From contig CADCXD010000002.1 in assembly GCA_902806575.1 (NCBI GenBank), forward strand, positions 3,472,001 to 3,536,000: a DNA stretch of 64,000 nucleotides. Direction: 5' to 3'. A model generated the notes under the pieces. That model did not search any database. It worked only from the letters and a program-made list of their open reading frames with translations, and was not told where the DNA came from. Position numbers and translations under genes: made by a program. Source of the DNA: Jackrogersella multiformis. Lineage: Eukaryota > Ascomycota > Sordariomycetes > Xylariales > Hypoxylaceae. Below, piece by piece: positions 1-10,844 of this stretch (positions are counted from its first letter, which is position 1; each line of letters starts with the position of its first letter).

Positions 1-1099
1 TGCGTAAAACGAAGAAGTAGTATATAAGTAGCATCGAAACTGCCCCAGAGAATGAATAATGCTAGCTTCGCCCTAGGTAGGCAGCCAATCGCATCAGCTT
101 GAAATGATGTAGGAGGGTAAAGAATCGACCCTAGACCTATAGTATGGCTTCGGTGGCAAGATGGATATTTTGTGATCCGGGGATCAAGCTATAATTTGGT
201 ACGCGACACGATTCCAAGCGCACGACAGCTACTTGTAGTGAAATGGTCGGTGCGCCTAGTAAAACGTCAGAGCTCAGGTAGCTGTCGTGCTAACGCCCTT
301 CACAACTCTGTTGCTTTCTCGGAAACAAGAACGGGTGGCTGCAAGCCTAATGAGGAACTTGATACATACTTAGGTAGACATTCAAGTCAATACATTGACG
401 TTATAGAGAGCCAATATGTAGCTAGAAACATTGAACTGACCATATGTAGCCTGTGCAGATCATATGCGAAGGGACGGAAGTCCAGAACGATGTAATGACT
501 TTAATTATACATCTAGCTTGCTAGCGTACCCGACGTAGATGTAACGCGGTATTGGCGATATCGAGATAGAGCGACTAAGAGATCGATCATAATGCAATGA
601 CTCGCGAGGGAAGTTATCCACTTACTAGAGCTAGTGTGCAGAGATGTCTCAACGGTAGCATGGGCCCACCACCTGCATCTTTTACCCGTTGGAAAGGGGC
701 AAAACCTTGCATCAACTGAACTCCGGCCGGGCTCGAGAGCGACGATGACCAATTTTCGGGGTGCCAGGCCGGGGCGAAATTAGTTACGCTACTCTTTCAG
801 GTCCATCGTCGGTTGTATGTAGTAGAGTTGAAACAATTGTTAAGCGAAAAAAAAGTGGCATTTGCTCTTTGTTCGAGTCAGTCATGATGCCTCTCTCTAA
901 AGCCTCAACACTTTATATTCCATGTTATAACCCGGATAAGTTGAAGTTTATCATCCATATTGCAAGCCTATTTTTGTCGACTATCTTTCGCTTCGAACTT
1001 TCATATTGTATCACCGTCAATCTCTTTGCGCTTTTCGGCAGACAAACTCTCGAAAGCACTTGTCCATTGATACCTTCGTTACATCGTTAGAAATCCACT
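1..1099. other. Intergenic, no gene seen
   Basis: Only short, compositionally implausible open frames are present. The last 200 bases are AT-rich and pyrimidine-rich in places and are probably the promoter and leader of the dehydrogenase gene that follows. Confidence 0.6.
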
Positions 1100-2673
1100 A
1101 TGAATTCGCTTCTTGTAGACGATGTTCTGCAGGATGTTCGGGGGGCTTTCACAGTCCACGATTTTTCCCGAGCCATGGAAGTGTTGAGGCAGAGTGACAA
1201 GCCGAGCCAGGAGACCTCACCACCCAGCACTCCCCATGTTTCCACATTCCCCGTCGAAGCAGATGAGTTAAAAGATTTCAAGCTAGCCAACTTCGACCGC
1301 ATCGGCGAAGATGAAGAACCTTTGGTGGCCGTAATAGGATGCGGATATGTCGGTGCCCAGCTTATCGGCAGTTTTTCGACCCAGTACAACGTGTTAGGCT
1401 TCGATGTCTCCGAGGAGCAACTCCGAAGGTTACAAGCAGAACACGGCGGTGAAGGAAGCCGGGCCACCTTTACCCTTGATCCTCGAGAGCTCGCAAGGGC
1501 CACTCACTTCCTAATTTCAGTGCCAACACTTCTCAAGGCCGATAAAACAATCGACACTTCATACGTCAAGAGCGCATTGATGAATATCCGCAGATATGCT
1601 AGGGCCGGCTCAACCGTGGTGATCGAGAGCTCAGTTGCCATAGGGATGACAAGACAGCTACTTGGCCCCTTGGCTCAAGAGAGAGGATTTTTCGCGGGCA
1701 TGTCCCCAGAGGTACGTTCATACGAACAATAAATACGGGAAACTCAGCAGGTCCGCTAACCATCTTGAAGAGGGTCGACCCCGGGCGGACAGAACCGCCG
1801 ATGAAATCAATCCCCAAGGTTCTATCTGGGCTAGATGACGTCGTCCCGGGATCTCTCGACGCCATCACTCGCCTCTATTCGCGCGTGTTCGATACCATCG
1901 TTCCGGTGTCCACGCCAGAGACGGCCGAGATGACCAAACTGTACGAGAACTGCCAGAGAATGGTGGCAATCACGTACGCCAACGAAATGGCAGATGCTTG
2001 CATCGACCATGGAATCGACCCCTATGAGGTGTGTAGAGCGGCATCTACGAAGCCGTTTGGTTATACGCCATTCACCCCCAGCCTCGGGGTCGGAGGGCAC
2101 TGCATTCCGGTCAATCCCTATTATCTCTTAGCGAACAGCACATTCCCTCTCTTAAAGATGGCCACCGAGACCATGTGGCAGCGACCAGAGAAGATCGGCC
2201 AAAGGGTTCTAGATTCTCTTTTCCAGGTCAAACCGCAATACACCGACATCAACCTACAGGCTCAAACATCCTATGATTCCATGCAAAAAGAAGGCCTGCA
2301 TATCAGCAATGAAACTACCACCTCTGAGCCCGTAAGATACAACGATTACACCGAGAGAGAAGCCAATGGTATTCGACCACGAGTACTCGTCGTCGGAGTC
2401 GGATTTAAGGCTGGCCAATCTCACCTAAGCAACTCACCGGCATTAAAACTCATCCAGACTCTGGCAGACTCGAGGCGGGTAGATGTCATGTTTGCCGACT
2501 CTCTGGTCAAGCAAAGCGCCATCCCTCACATTCCGCGTCTAGATATGGATTATTGGAATAAAGCGAGCCTCGAAGCATTCGACATGATAATCGTTTCCTT
2601 CAAGCAAACAGGGATGGATTTTACGGTCCTCGACGAGGTGAAAAATGTCAAGATCGAGATGTGGTGCCCTTAA
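1100..2673 (+). CDS. UDP-GlcNAc/ManNAc-type nucleotide-sugar 6-dehydrogenase (WecC/WbpA-like)
   Basis: Two exons, 1100-1711 and 1771-2673, give 504 aa. The intron (1712-1770, GTACGT...AAG) falls inside the family motif SPERVDPG, and splicing restores it exactly. An N-terminal Rossmann fold carries GCGYVG at residues 80-85. The central helical domain has TAEMTKLYEN (about 255-264), and GGHCIPVNP holds the catalytic Cys at about 315. A C-terminal UDP-binding Rossmann domain starts near VLVVGVGFKAG. Known family chemistry: NAD-dependent two-step oxidation of a nucleotide-sugar C6 hydroxyl to a uronate, in the cytosol. The KLYEN motif and overall layout resemble bacterial UDP-N-acetylhexosamine dehydrogenases more than the housekeeping UDP-glucose dehydrogenase, so the substrate is inferred. 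The first ~70 residues are an extra non-conserved leader. The gene lies 1.3 kb upstream of a chitinase on the same strand, so an amino-sugar link is possible. Confidence 0.9.
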
Positions 2674-4018
2674 GTGAAGAACTTCACCGCGACATTACAC
2701 CACATCGAGAGGTGCGAATGAAATGAATGAATGGATGGATGAGAACATCTCATTATTATCGTCATCATCAATGTGCTCATCAACTTTGAGAACACAATGA
2801 TGCTCAAGAAATCTTCACATTGACCAAATCTTGACATTGCCAGCAGGTATGGTTTAGTTATAACCAAAGGTTATCAAGGGAATCCTGGCTGAAAAGCAAA
2901 AGAGGAGGTTTTTATTGAGGTGACGACGAGATGCAGGTGCAGGTGCAGAGTTAAAGTCATATGCCAAAAGACAAGATGAGTCCCGGTACATCGGCGTTTT
3001 AATCATGCGGGTTTGTGGAATTGTGGATACTTCTTTACATCCTTTACGGACATATATATGCATCTAGGCGGGCTTCTAACAAGGGTTTCTTTCGTACATA
3101 ATTCGGCTAATTAGGCGCACTCTTTTAATACCAGAATAAATTCACATTTATAACTCTGAAAATTCGATAATTTGATAATCTGATAATGTCAATTTGTTTC
3201 CACTCATGTTTAGGTAATCATAGTTCCTCCTAGGTACTCATAGATATCTTTAAAAGCATGAAGAAAGGGGAGATTGATTCGAATATGGCAGGAAGGATGT
3301 CTTCAGCGTCTGCCAAACATGGACACGCACCGCACCGCACCGCACCTTACCGGTACTGGGTAGGTGCCACGAAACTCTCTTCCCTTTCGAAACACGGGTC
3401 ATATTAAACTCAAGCCTCCCGCTTAAGGGTCCAGAAAATGGAAGTTCTAGTCAGGTAGGTCTAGCTTAGCACCTGCAACCCCGGCTCGAGACAAATGTCA
3501 TGTACTGGAAGGAAGAGTTTAGTCAACAGCCTGGGATCTCCCAGGCCGGACTCTAGTTCAAGTTCCTTCCAAATTCAAGTGCCTGTGTTACCACAGCCCT
3601 TTCTCGCGCACCGTCCACTTGCTTTCTCGGGTAGGGTTTGCTACGGAAGGAAGAGTCCACGGGTACGGTACCTTTTCAAGCCACATCAAGAGTAAAAGGC
3701 CTCTCCTATATACATGTACCTAACCATTAGCTCGGGTACCTGTCTATGTACCTACCCACCTACCTAGGGAGTCTCATGCCATCATCGTCATCATCATCAT
3801 CATCAACCCAATGTCCTAATATTCATTCAACCCAACTATCACAAAGTAGGCAATTACACCGTATCTCTAAGTATCATCAAGCCTCAAGAACCCCAGTGAA
3901 TTTTATTTCGTTTCATTTCATTTCATTATCTCATCATTCCATAACAGCCTTAACATCCCTCCCGAGTATATATACCCCTCAGTTGAGTAAGCTCCTGAGC
4001 CCCTAAACTTCCACCACC
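2674..4018. other. Intergenic with simple repeats, chitinase promoter
   Basis: No supported gene. The stretch holds a (GCACC)n tract near 3325-3345, a CAT/ATC trinucleotide run at 3781-3806, a (TTCAT)n run near 3905-3928 and copies of the ACCTACCTAGG motif near 3745-3775. The last 150 bases are C/T-rich and contain TATATATA at about 3967, consistent with the promoter and 5' leader of the chitinase gene. Confidence 0.6.
3781..3806. repeat. Trinucleotide repeat (ATC)n
   Basis: An imperfect run of ATC/CAT units in the leader region of the chitinase gene; it lies outside any supported coding frame. Confidence 0.8.
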
Positions 4019-5083
4019 ATGTCCACCCCAGCCAGCCAAGCCCCTATCAACGCCGTCTACTACCCCAGCTGGCGCATCTACAATGGTCTGCCCCCCTCGT
4101 CCCTGCAGCTCGAGTGCGTCAACCAAGTCTTCTACGCCTTCGCGCGCCTCAGCGAGGACGGGTCCCTCCAGTTCCTCGACGAGTTCGCCGACTGCACCAA
4201 GCTCGCCGACGGGGAGCCGGGCTGCCTGCGCGCCCTCGCCAAGCTGAAGCACGCGAAGCCGGATCTCCGCACTCTGATCTCCGTCGGCGGCGGCAGCGGC
4301 AGCGCCGAGTTCCCCGCCGTGGCCGCGGATCCCGCGCGCCGCGCCGCCCTCGCCGCCTCGTGCCAGCAGTTCGTCGACCGCTTCGAGCTCGACGGCGTCG
4401 ACGTCGACTGGGAGCACCCGACGACGCCCGCGGCCGGCGCGGACTACCTCGCGCTCCTCGGCGCCCTGCGGGAGGCGCTGCCCGCGCCGCGGTACCTGCT
4501 CACTACTGCCCTGCCTGTCGGCGAGTATTGCTTAAAGAACATCGACGTGGCTGCTGCGGGCCGGCTGCTCGACAGCCTCAACCTCATGGGCTACGACTTC
4601 AACGGCCCGTGGACCGACGTGTCGGGGCACCACGCGCAGCTGCTGCCGCGGGCCGGCGACCAGCGCGCCGTGCACCCGGGCCTGCGGCACTCGTGCCACC
4701 GCGGCGTCAGCTACCTGACCGAGCGCGGCTTCCCGGCGCGCAAGATAGTGCTGGGCGTGCCGGCGTACGCGCGGTCGTTCGCGGGCGCCCACGGTGTCGG
4801 CCAGCCCTTCAAGGCCGCCGCCGAGACCGACTACAACGAGCTGCCGCGCGAGTGGATCCGCGAGGCGTCCGTCGACGAGGCCGTCGCCGCCGCGAGCTAC
4901 GTCGACCGCTCGCCCGGCGGGAAGGGTTTCGTCAGCTTCGACGTCCCGAGGACCGTCGCGATGAAGGCCGAGTACGTCAGGACCATGGGCCTGGGAGGCC
5001 TGTTCTACTGGACTGGGGTCGGCGATGTTACGGGCCCTGATAGCTTGGTCCGGGCTGGGTACGAGGGCCTGAATTGTACGTAG
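4019..5083 (+). CDS. GH18 chitinase, no signal peptide
   Basis: A single-exon 354-aa glycoside hydrolase family 18 protein. Visible motifs are SVGGG at 88-92 (the SxGG strand) and the catalytic signature DGVDVDWE at 125-132, with Glu132 as proton donor. MGYDFNGPW follows at about 190-198, then VPAYARSF near 248-254 and a barrel-closing FYWTG with Trp331. All catalytic residues are present, so beta-1,4-GlcNAc hydrolysis with retention is expected. The ATG sits in a good context (CCACCATG) and is followed directly by mature-like sequence (VYYPSWRIY at 13-21). There is no hydrophobic leader, carbohydrate-binding module or GPI tail, which suggests an intracellular or autolysis role. The coding DNA is far more GC-rich than its surroundings, especially 4250-4950. 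Long overlapping frames in this GC-rich stretch are shadows. Confidence 0.93.
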   Translation: MSTPASQAPINAVYYPSWRIYNGLPPSSLQLECVNQVFYAFARLSEDGSLQFLDEFADCTKLADGEPGCLRALAKLKHAKPDLRTLISVGGGSGSAEFPAVAADPARRAALAASCQQFVDRFELDGVDVDWEHPTTPAAGADYLALLGALREALPAPRYLLTTALPVGEYCLKNIDVAAAGRLLDSLNLMGYDFNGPWTDVSGHHAQLLPRAGDQRAVHPGLRHSCHRGVSYLTERGFPARKIVLGVPAYARSFAGAHGVGQPFKAAAETDYNELPREWIREASVDEAVAAASYVDRSPGGKGFVSFDVPRTVAMKAEYVRTMGLGGLFYWTGVGDVTGPDSLVRAGYEGLNCT

Positions 5084-6015
5084 GATCGCTCGGATGCCGA
5101 AATTGGATATTTGTTTGTATTCTCGTTATCTGCTAATTAACTTAGGAGTTTCGTGGTCTCTATAATGTAGGTAGAGTAAAAGGGATAGGTCCATGGTGTA
5201 TGTTTTTATGTTTTGGGTATCATTACTGACTTGGTGGTCATTAGGACCAAGGAAAATTACCCTGCTTACATAGGTACACTAACTAACCCCTATTGTTATA
5301 AGCAAGTAAAAGAATTACAAGATCATAACAATATGGCGCATTAGTTAAAGGGAATAGAGGTTCTCTTTAAGCTTAAGACCTACCGCCCTAATGATTGCTA
5401 TCATTGTACTTGTAATTCTGGTCATCAGTCACAAGCCGAGTGAACCATAGGCTAGTTATTCACGCCGATCAATATTCCATTCGTTGTAAGTTAACTCGTG
5501 TAGAAAACTAAGGAGACGAATTCTTTAGGCCCGTTGCCTTACCAAACTCCCCATCGTCGAGTCCTCGAGATTAAGCACGTTCATGATACTCCAGGAAACA
5601 TGCCAGTGCCAATTTCTTGTTTCCTTGCCCAATTTCCCTCCTCCTTATTATTACCATTATATGTGTATGTAAGCCCTACTTTGCCCATATCGCTTGTCGG
5701 TATACCTAAACCCCCAAACGCCGCCGCGAATACAATCTCATCGCGCCTCGTTACCATTGTGATTCGTTGCCTGTCGTGAAAAATTAGGTACCGAGTCCTT
5801 GTTGCCGATGGAAATAGAATTGCCGATCTTTTCGTATATCCTTGTGAAGCAAAGCAAATTATGTATAGTCTAACGTCATGAGACATGGTAGGCCCATGTC
5901 GCGTCCTATGATAAAATTATTGTTAACAAAATGAAAGAAAGGGGGGATTTTCGATATTCCAAGTATGAGAGATGGGATTAGACGTAATGTATCACTAAAA
6001 ATACATACCTGGTCG
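5084..6015. other. Intergenic, no gene seen
   Basis: AT-rich DNA between the chitinase 3' end and the convergent small gene. Open frames around 5530-5890 on both strands overlap each other and show no family resemblance or protein-like composition. Confidence 0.6.
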
Positions 6016-6366
6016 CTAGTCATCAATTGATGACTTCAAGTAACTAGCTGGATAGCCAGAGTGGAACCTCTGGGGCTCAAGCCCGGCCTTCTTCTGCTGT
6101 CCTTCCCCTTTGTAGCCCTCGGCGGAGATAGGCTTCCTTCCCTCCTTCTTAAGAGGGCGAGAGGCGTAGATGGGAGGGGCTGCGTGGGAGACAACGCAAG
6201 GGTATTCCACCCTTCGCTGAGCGACCCAATCGCCCTTGTCGTTACGCTGAGCGCCAGCGCCGGTGTAAGGAATTGTATATGGTTTGAATCGAGCGTTACT
6301 CTCGGCAGTGCTGGGGACGCCGATACTCTTCTCGGCAGGGCCCTTGTACTTGTCGGGCTTCGACAT
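6016..6366 (-). CDS. Small Lys/Pro-rich conserved-looking protein, function unknown
   Basis: A 116-aa protein starting MSKPDKYKG and ending SYLKSSIDD. It is rich in Lys, Pro, Gly and Tyr, with no membrane segment or signal peptide and no recognised domain. The composition and compact length look like a genuine small fungal protein. The ATG at 6366 is the conservative start. A candidate upstream coding exon exists at 6888-6835 (MPRLSSKISKFFKKKQSQ, donor GTTTGC). It could join at 6381 through an ATAG acceptor across a 453-nt intron, adding 23 in-frame residues (18 plus 5 from 6381-6367). The donor is non-canonical, so I do not favour it without RNA evidence. The region upstream to 6960 is probably its promoter or leader. 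Confidence 0.55.
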   Translation of the reverse strand: MSKPDKYKGPAEKSIGVPSTAESNARFKPYTIPYTGAGAQRNDKGDWVAQRRVEYPCVVSHAAPPIYASRPLKKEGRKPISAEGYKGEGQQKKAGLEPQRFHSGYPASYLKSSIDD

Positions 6367-6888
6367 GGTTGCTTCGGATTCCTATTTCACGATGGTGTGA
6401 GTGAGTGTCTCGGATGGTGGGATACTTTCTCAGCGACGGTAAAAGCGTGAAAGGAGAACAAGACGTTTGCTTTGCTGATATAAGAAAAACCGACAGGCCA
6501 GTCGGCGATCAGGGTTGGTGGTCATATCTAGGTAAATGACGATATTGAGGTTGTTGGTTTGGAGACGAAGAAGTAAAAAGTACTGAGCTTAAAGAAATTC
6601 CTCAATAAGGATCCAAGGCCGTGGGTTCTTCTTTATATATGGAACGGTAAAGTGTAGTGGCGGGAAGAGCGACGAAGGTATGTTCACGGTTTTACCTCCA
6701 ATCGACGCAAAATGGAATGTACGAGAAGTTTAGTCTGTATAATTAAAGGAAGTTGCGTCGAGAATGCAAGAATGTGGGATGCGTCGATGCGAGAATTGGA
6801 TTTGTACAGTGTAAGGAGATAAGCATCGGCAAACCTGAGATTGCTTCTTCTTGAAGAACTTGCTGATTTTGGAGGACAAACGAGGCAT

Positions 6889-7122
6889 CTTGTTTGTGTG
6901 TGTGTTCATGTGTGTAATTAAAGAAGTATTAAGCATCAAATTGTCGTGGTATTGATTGTAGTGGTTGAGGGTGTACTGAAATAAGCTGGGGAAGTTTGTA
7001 TTTATAACAACGTCAACTTCAATGGGTGTTAGTTAGTTAATGTGTTAACTTTTTAAAGATTGAGTACCTAATGTTAGTTAGTTAGTATTAAATAAACACT
7101 AGATAAAATTGAAAAATTGACG
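6889..7122. other. Intergenic, probable promoter of the small minus-strand gene
   Basis: AT-rich DNA with TTAGTTAGTTA-type direct repeats around 7028-7085; no gene is seen. Confidence 0.4.
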
Positions 7123-7232
7123 AAAAAAATGATTTGGCCGCCAGGAGAATCGAACCCCTGAGCGAGGAATGTGTATCCAAAGGTGCACGATTAGTATTCC
7201 AACTACTGCGCTACTATCCATGGATTCCTCGC
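7123..7232 (-). ncRNA. tRNA-like Pol III transcription unit (possible tRNA pseudogene)
   Basis: Read on the minus strand, there is a good internal A box (TAGCGCAGTAGTTGG, 7213-7199). A near-perfect B box (GGTTCGATTCT, 7156-7146) follows 57 nt later, a spacing that fits a long-variable-arm or intron-bearing tRNA. A T-arm can form (AGGGG/CTCCT around TTCGATT). A T7 run, the Pol III terminator, follows at 7129-7123. However, the 3' acceptor half GGCGGCC has no complementary 7-mer just before the A box, and no clean five-pair anticodon stem is visible. Instead, a 9-bp inverted repeat (GCGAGGAAT/ATTCCTCGC, 7224-7232 and 7162-7170) encloses the A box. It may be a tRNA pseudogene, a SINE-like head or a small Pol III RNA. 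Confidence 0.35.
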
Positions 7233-8315
7233 CGCACCCACCCGGCCTTTCACCGATTATGTGTTGGAAATAACTGATATGTTTGTATATATGTTCAATG
7301 TTAAGTACGTGTGCTGTTGGCTGACAAATTCTTGACAGCAATTACGTCACATGGTCGGCGACGCGACACTACTACACTTGCCCTTGGACAACTCATCTTA
7401 TTCTCCTATTCATACATGATACCTATATCTTCAATCCACTTCCATCGGCAAAATCCACAAGGAAAATAGCTAATGCCCAGCCCAGTTAAAAATATCGAAC
7501 ATGCAAAATAAAATAAAATAAACCGATGAAGCTTTAATCTGAACTACCTAGGTAGAGAACGACCTCATCCGAAAGTAATAGTAAAACAACCCTCATCACA
7601 GAAACATGAATCTTAAGTGCCTCCCTGACAATCATACATAATAACTTCTTTTGTCAACACACTATCTAGGTATAGTACTTAATCACAAGCTGCTTGTCCG
7701 GGTTATCTACAACATTAAAATAAGGGGTACTTAAATTGGCAGGTCAACATATCAACAAGTTTGGAGGGCCTAAAATCAATCCCATATGTCAAACAGCATG
7801 ACAGCTCGAGATTTTCTATTAATCACTTAGAAAACCCATAATGTCTACTACGTATAACTAAGTAAGAGACAAACTTAAGTATTGGCACCGTATGTGCTGC
7901 TACTTGTAAAGCCGGTTACATTTTCCAATATCTAAACACCAATATACCTACTTCTGTACTATAGATAACACCATCGACTAGTCGTAAAATTTATAAAGCT
8001 ATTCATGATTGTAACAATAATAAAAGCTCTCTATTCCCTATTCAGGGGCCTAGGTTGCGATTGAAAGTCAGGGGTATCACGTGAGAGATCGCCACTCTTG
8101 CGCCACAGCACTTCCGATCAGGAACATGTATTGTTCAGCCACACTTCATGGCTCCTTCTATTTTCTTCAACATTACGAACCTCCCTTCTCAAAATTCGAG
8201 TTAGGAATTCCTTGTTGCTCCGAGAGCTCCAATGGCGGGGATTAGCTCTTAGAGTGGATCGATTGAGTTGCTCTTCCCCTTCACAGCCAATGGTTAGATC
8301 CAGCTCGAGGTCCCA
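7233..8315. other. Intergenic, no gene seen
   Basis: AT-rich DNA with scattered CTACCTAGGTAG motifs (for example near 7543-7554). Nothing coding is supported before the ATG at 8316. Confidence 0.55.
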
Positions 8316-9064
8316 ATGGCCGACGCGATGCAGCAGGATTCGCCGCTGTCCATCACCGCCAACATCGCCGGCATCCTAACCTTCGTCGTGGCCATCGTAG
8401 CGGCGGCCTACGTGCGCATAACGTACTTGAGGAACAGCGACCAGGAATATTTCCAGGTGAAGACGTCGCTGTCCTGGTACAAGACGGAGTCGACATGGCT
8501 CGCGGAACTCGTCAAGGCCGCGGGGAACAGGCCGGACGCAAAATACCAGCCCGAGTACCAGATGTACACTTTCGTGATGGACGACCTGATCAGGCTCGAG
8601 AAAAGACTGTTGGAGCTGGTGGAGGAGATAGAGACCAAGGCTGGAAGCGAGGACGAGGAACAGGAGGGTAGACGATGGACGCTCGTGCCAAAGAATTGGG
8701 GGTTTACCACGGCGGTTGCGATGGCGTGGATGCCCGTCAGAACTCAGGCGTTGGATTTAGTTCGACAACGGGATGCACTGACGGCTAGAGTATCCTTTAC
8801 ACAGATGAGCATGCTCTCTTCGTATGTCTAGTCTTGGATTGTTAAGATCATGTACAATAATGTTAACCACTGTCCAGCACGATCCGGGAGCTAGAACGAG
8901 GAAACAAGGCGAGGGAAACGGAAGTTGATAACAGTCTCAAAAGGCTAGAAGCCATCATAGAAGATCAGAAGGCCGAGATATATCGATTAGAGGATCTAGT
9001 AAGTAGGGCCATGCATCGAAACCAGTTTACTCGGGATGTAGAGAAGTCACCAACGAGTCCGTGA
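8316..9064 (+). CDS. Single-pass membrane protein with C-terminal coiled coil, unknown function
   Basis: Two exons, 8316-8821 and 8878-9064, give 230 aa; the intron is GTATGT...CCAG. A hydrophobic segment at about residues 13-35 is preceded by a short acidic N-terminus and followed by RITYLR, suggesting a membrane anchor with the bulk on the cytosolic side. Middle residues (YKTESTWLAELVKAAG...) and the acidic helix RLEKRLLELVEEIE look helical. Exon 2 encodes a clear heptad-like coiled coil (RELERGN...SLKRLEAIIED...YRLEDL). I do not recognise the family. It resembles fungal small-membrane proteins encoded near NACHT or ankyrin genes, but no such partner is present. It is convergent with the DUF7719-type gene, only 121 bp away. 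Confidence 0.7.
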
Positions 9065-9185
9065 GACCGCATTCAAGAAAGAGCCCGGTACTAGGATTAC
9101 AAATGGAGGATTCGCATCCAAAAAGTCGAAGAAGGCGGGTAAGTTACACATAGTTGGATTGTAGACGACCGCCCCATCGAATATA

Positions 9186-9912
9186 TTAATACGGTGCTTT
9201 AATTGTATACCCGCCCTGATGGAAAAATCCACCAGTGGCGGCCAAAGAGAGAACAGCAAGTGATAGGTCAAGCTCAATAACAGACCAGACCCAGATACAG
9301 CCCAAAGGTGGTGATCGCTTCATAACAGCGATGTATCCATATTTATTCGAGATGTAGATCAAATAGCAGCCAGAGCAAATGCTCGCAATGAGGAAAATGG
9401 ATTGCCGGAGAGGATTCTGAAATCTAAGTGGTAATCCAGGGAAAAACTTTGGGTTCGAGGGATGTGGATGGAGCACATATATAAGGAAGAAAAATACTAT
9501 ACATATAAATAAGTCTTAGTTTAATCTATCATCATCGAAATTACCTGGTAGTCGCAGTAGATGAAAGCTTACCAGCACAAGCCTGAATTGCTCTTATTAT
9601 AATCTGAGGCCATATGATGGAGACGGCATATTGATGTTGGACAAGCACATCAAGAGTGAAATGAAGCGTGGCCAAACTGAAGCTCCAGAGGATAGCGTCC
9701 ATGATCCTCTCCGCCTTTGGGGATAAGAGCGCCTCATCCTCATCCTCGTCTTCTTTATTTCCTCGCTTCCTCGTCTGCTTCTCAGCTTGCTCGAAGAGGT
9801 TGTGGTCTTGAGCAAGCTTTAACAACGTCTCATCACTGGGAGCGGCGGATCGATCGGGGTAAGCTAGCTTGATCTCGTTTACTGCTTTTCTTTCCTTCCG
9901 AGTTCGAACCAT
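9186..9912 (-). CDS. DUF7719-type fungal membrane protein
   Basis: Two exons, 9912-9573 and 9496-9186, give 216 aa; the intron (9572-9497) is GTAAGC...TATAG and phase 1. The N-terminus is basic and then acidic (KEDEDEDEALL near 54-64). Membrane segments follow: ILWSFSLATLHFTLDVLV, the segment formed across the splice junction (VFFFLIYV), QSIFLIASICSGCYLIYI, and VWSVIELDLSLAVLSLAATGGFF. The run HPHPSNP, FPGLP, RFQNPLRQ and YGYIAVMKRSPPLG matches my recollection of a Pezizomycotina-wide conserved family. Its function is unknown, with location in the ER or another endomembrane inferred from the segments. Without the splice the frame stops just after QACAG, so the intron is well supported. It ends tail-to-tail with the preceding gene. 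Confidence 0.8.
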
Positions 9913-10844
9913 AGTGAATAGTGAATAGCTAGGTAATGGACGGACTAAATAAGACTGGGAGGGGGAATTAAGGTAGAAGTCTCAAGTACCTAGGTATTCA
10001 AGTTAAATAGTCGCGTGTCAGTGATGCTACACAAGAATAAGGTACGGTTCGAGCCAGCTTAGAGCTAGCTCATAACCTTGGAAGCTTATTGAAATCGACA
10101 GGGGGCTGTGATCGGTTAGGTAACTGCAAGCTCCGATGTGGACCTCAACAACCAATCAGAAATAGCCATTATAGTAGCATTTAGATGCATACCAGCTATG
10201 AATGTTTCGCAACAATTGATGTATTACAACGTACGATTACTTCATAAAACTTAATATTCAATAAAGAGGTATAACAGGAGGGGCATTTTCTCGCCAACGC
10301 GAATCTCGGCGCGAGTCCATCGTCAGTCACATTTTCTTAATATATCATCCATCTCCAACTTCCGGGTTAGGTATTAGAAAAGGCTAAGGGCGGGCTACTA
10401 TATAATGATTGTCGTCCAAGCCCGAACTTGCCTGGACCTAATTTCCCCCGGATTCTTTTATTAATTCCATGCGTTGTCTGTCATCGAGGCTCAACCGCAA
10501 TGTGGCATTAACATAACTTAACTCGACTAAACTCAAGCGTGTCCTGTTACACCTTCGTGATAGCTTGTATTGCTTATATCGTGGGAGCTTTTTCCTAAGC
10601 ATTGCCCTTGAAATCGAGGGGCAAGGGAGCCCTACACATTTCCTACCCCTTCACTTTTCTTCTTCTTACCTAATTGCTTGCCTGCTCGCATTGTGTCGTG
10701 TAGTCCTCATACCAACTAGTCCACATATGGTCGAAAGTCGCAACGAATAGGGGGAGGGGAGAATTGACAAACTTCAAAGGCATCAAACACCAATTAACTA
10801 TAACTACTACCTCTCAACAACGACAACCCGACCCACGAAACTCA
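9913..10844. other. Divergent promoter region
   Basis: No gene. It separates the minus-strand DUF7719-type gene from the plus-strand PIG-L gene, so it must hold both promoters. The 60 bases before the PIG-L ATG are A/C-rich, a typical fungal leader. Confidence 0.55.

Noticed and set aside
4114..5040. 308-codon open frame in another frame over the chitinase gene
   Set aside because: Arg/Ala/Pro-rich shadow caused by the very GC-rich coding DNA; the GH18 frame has all family motifs.
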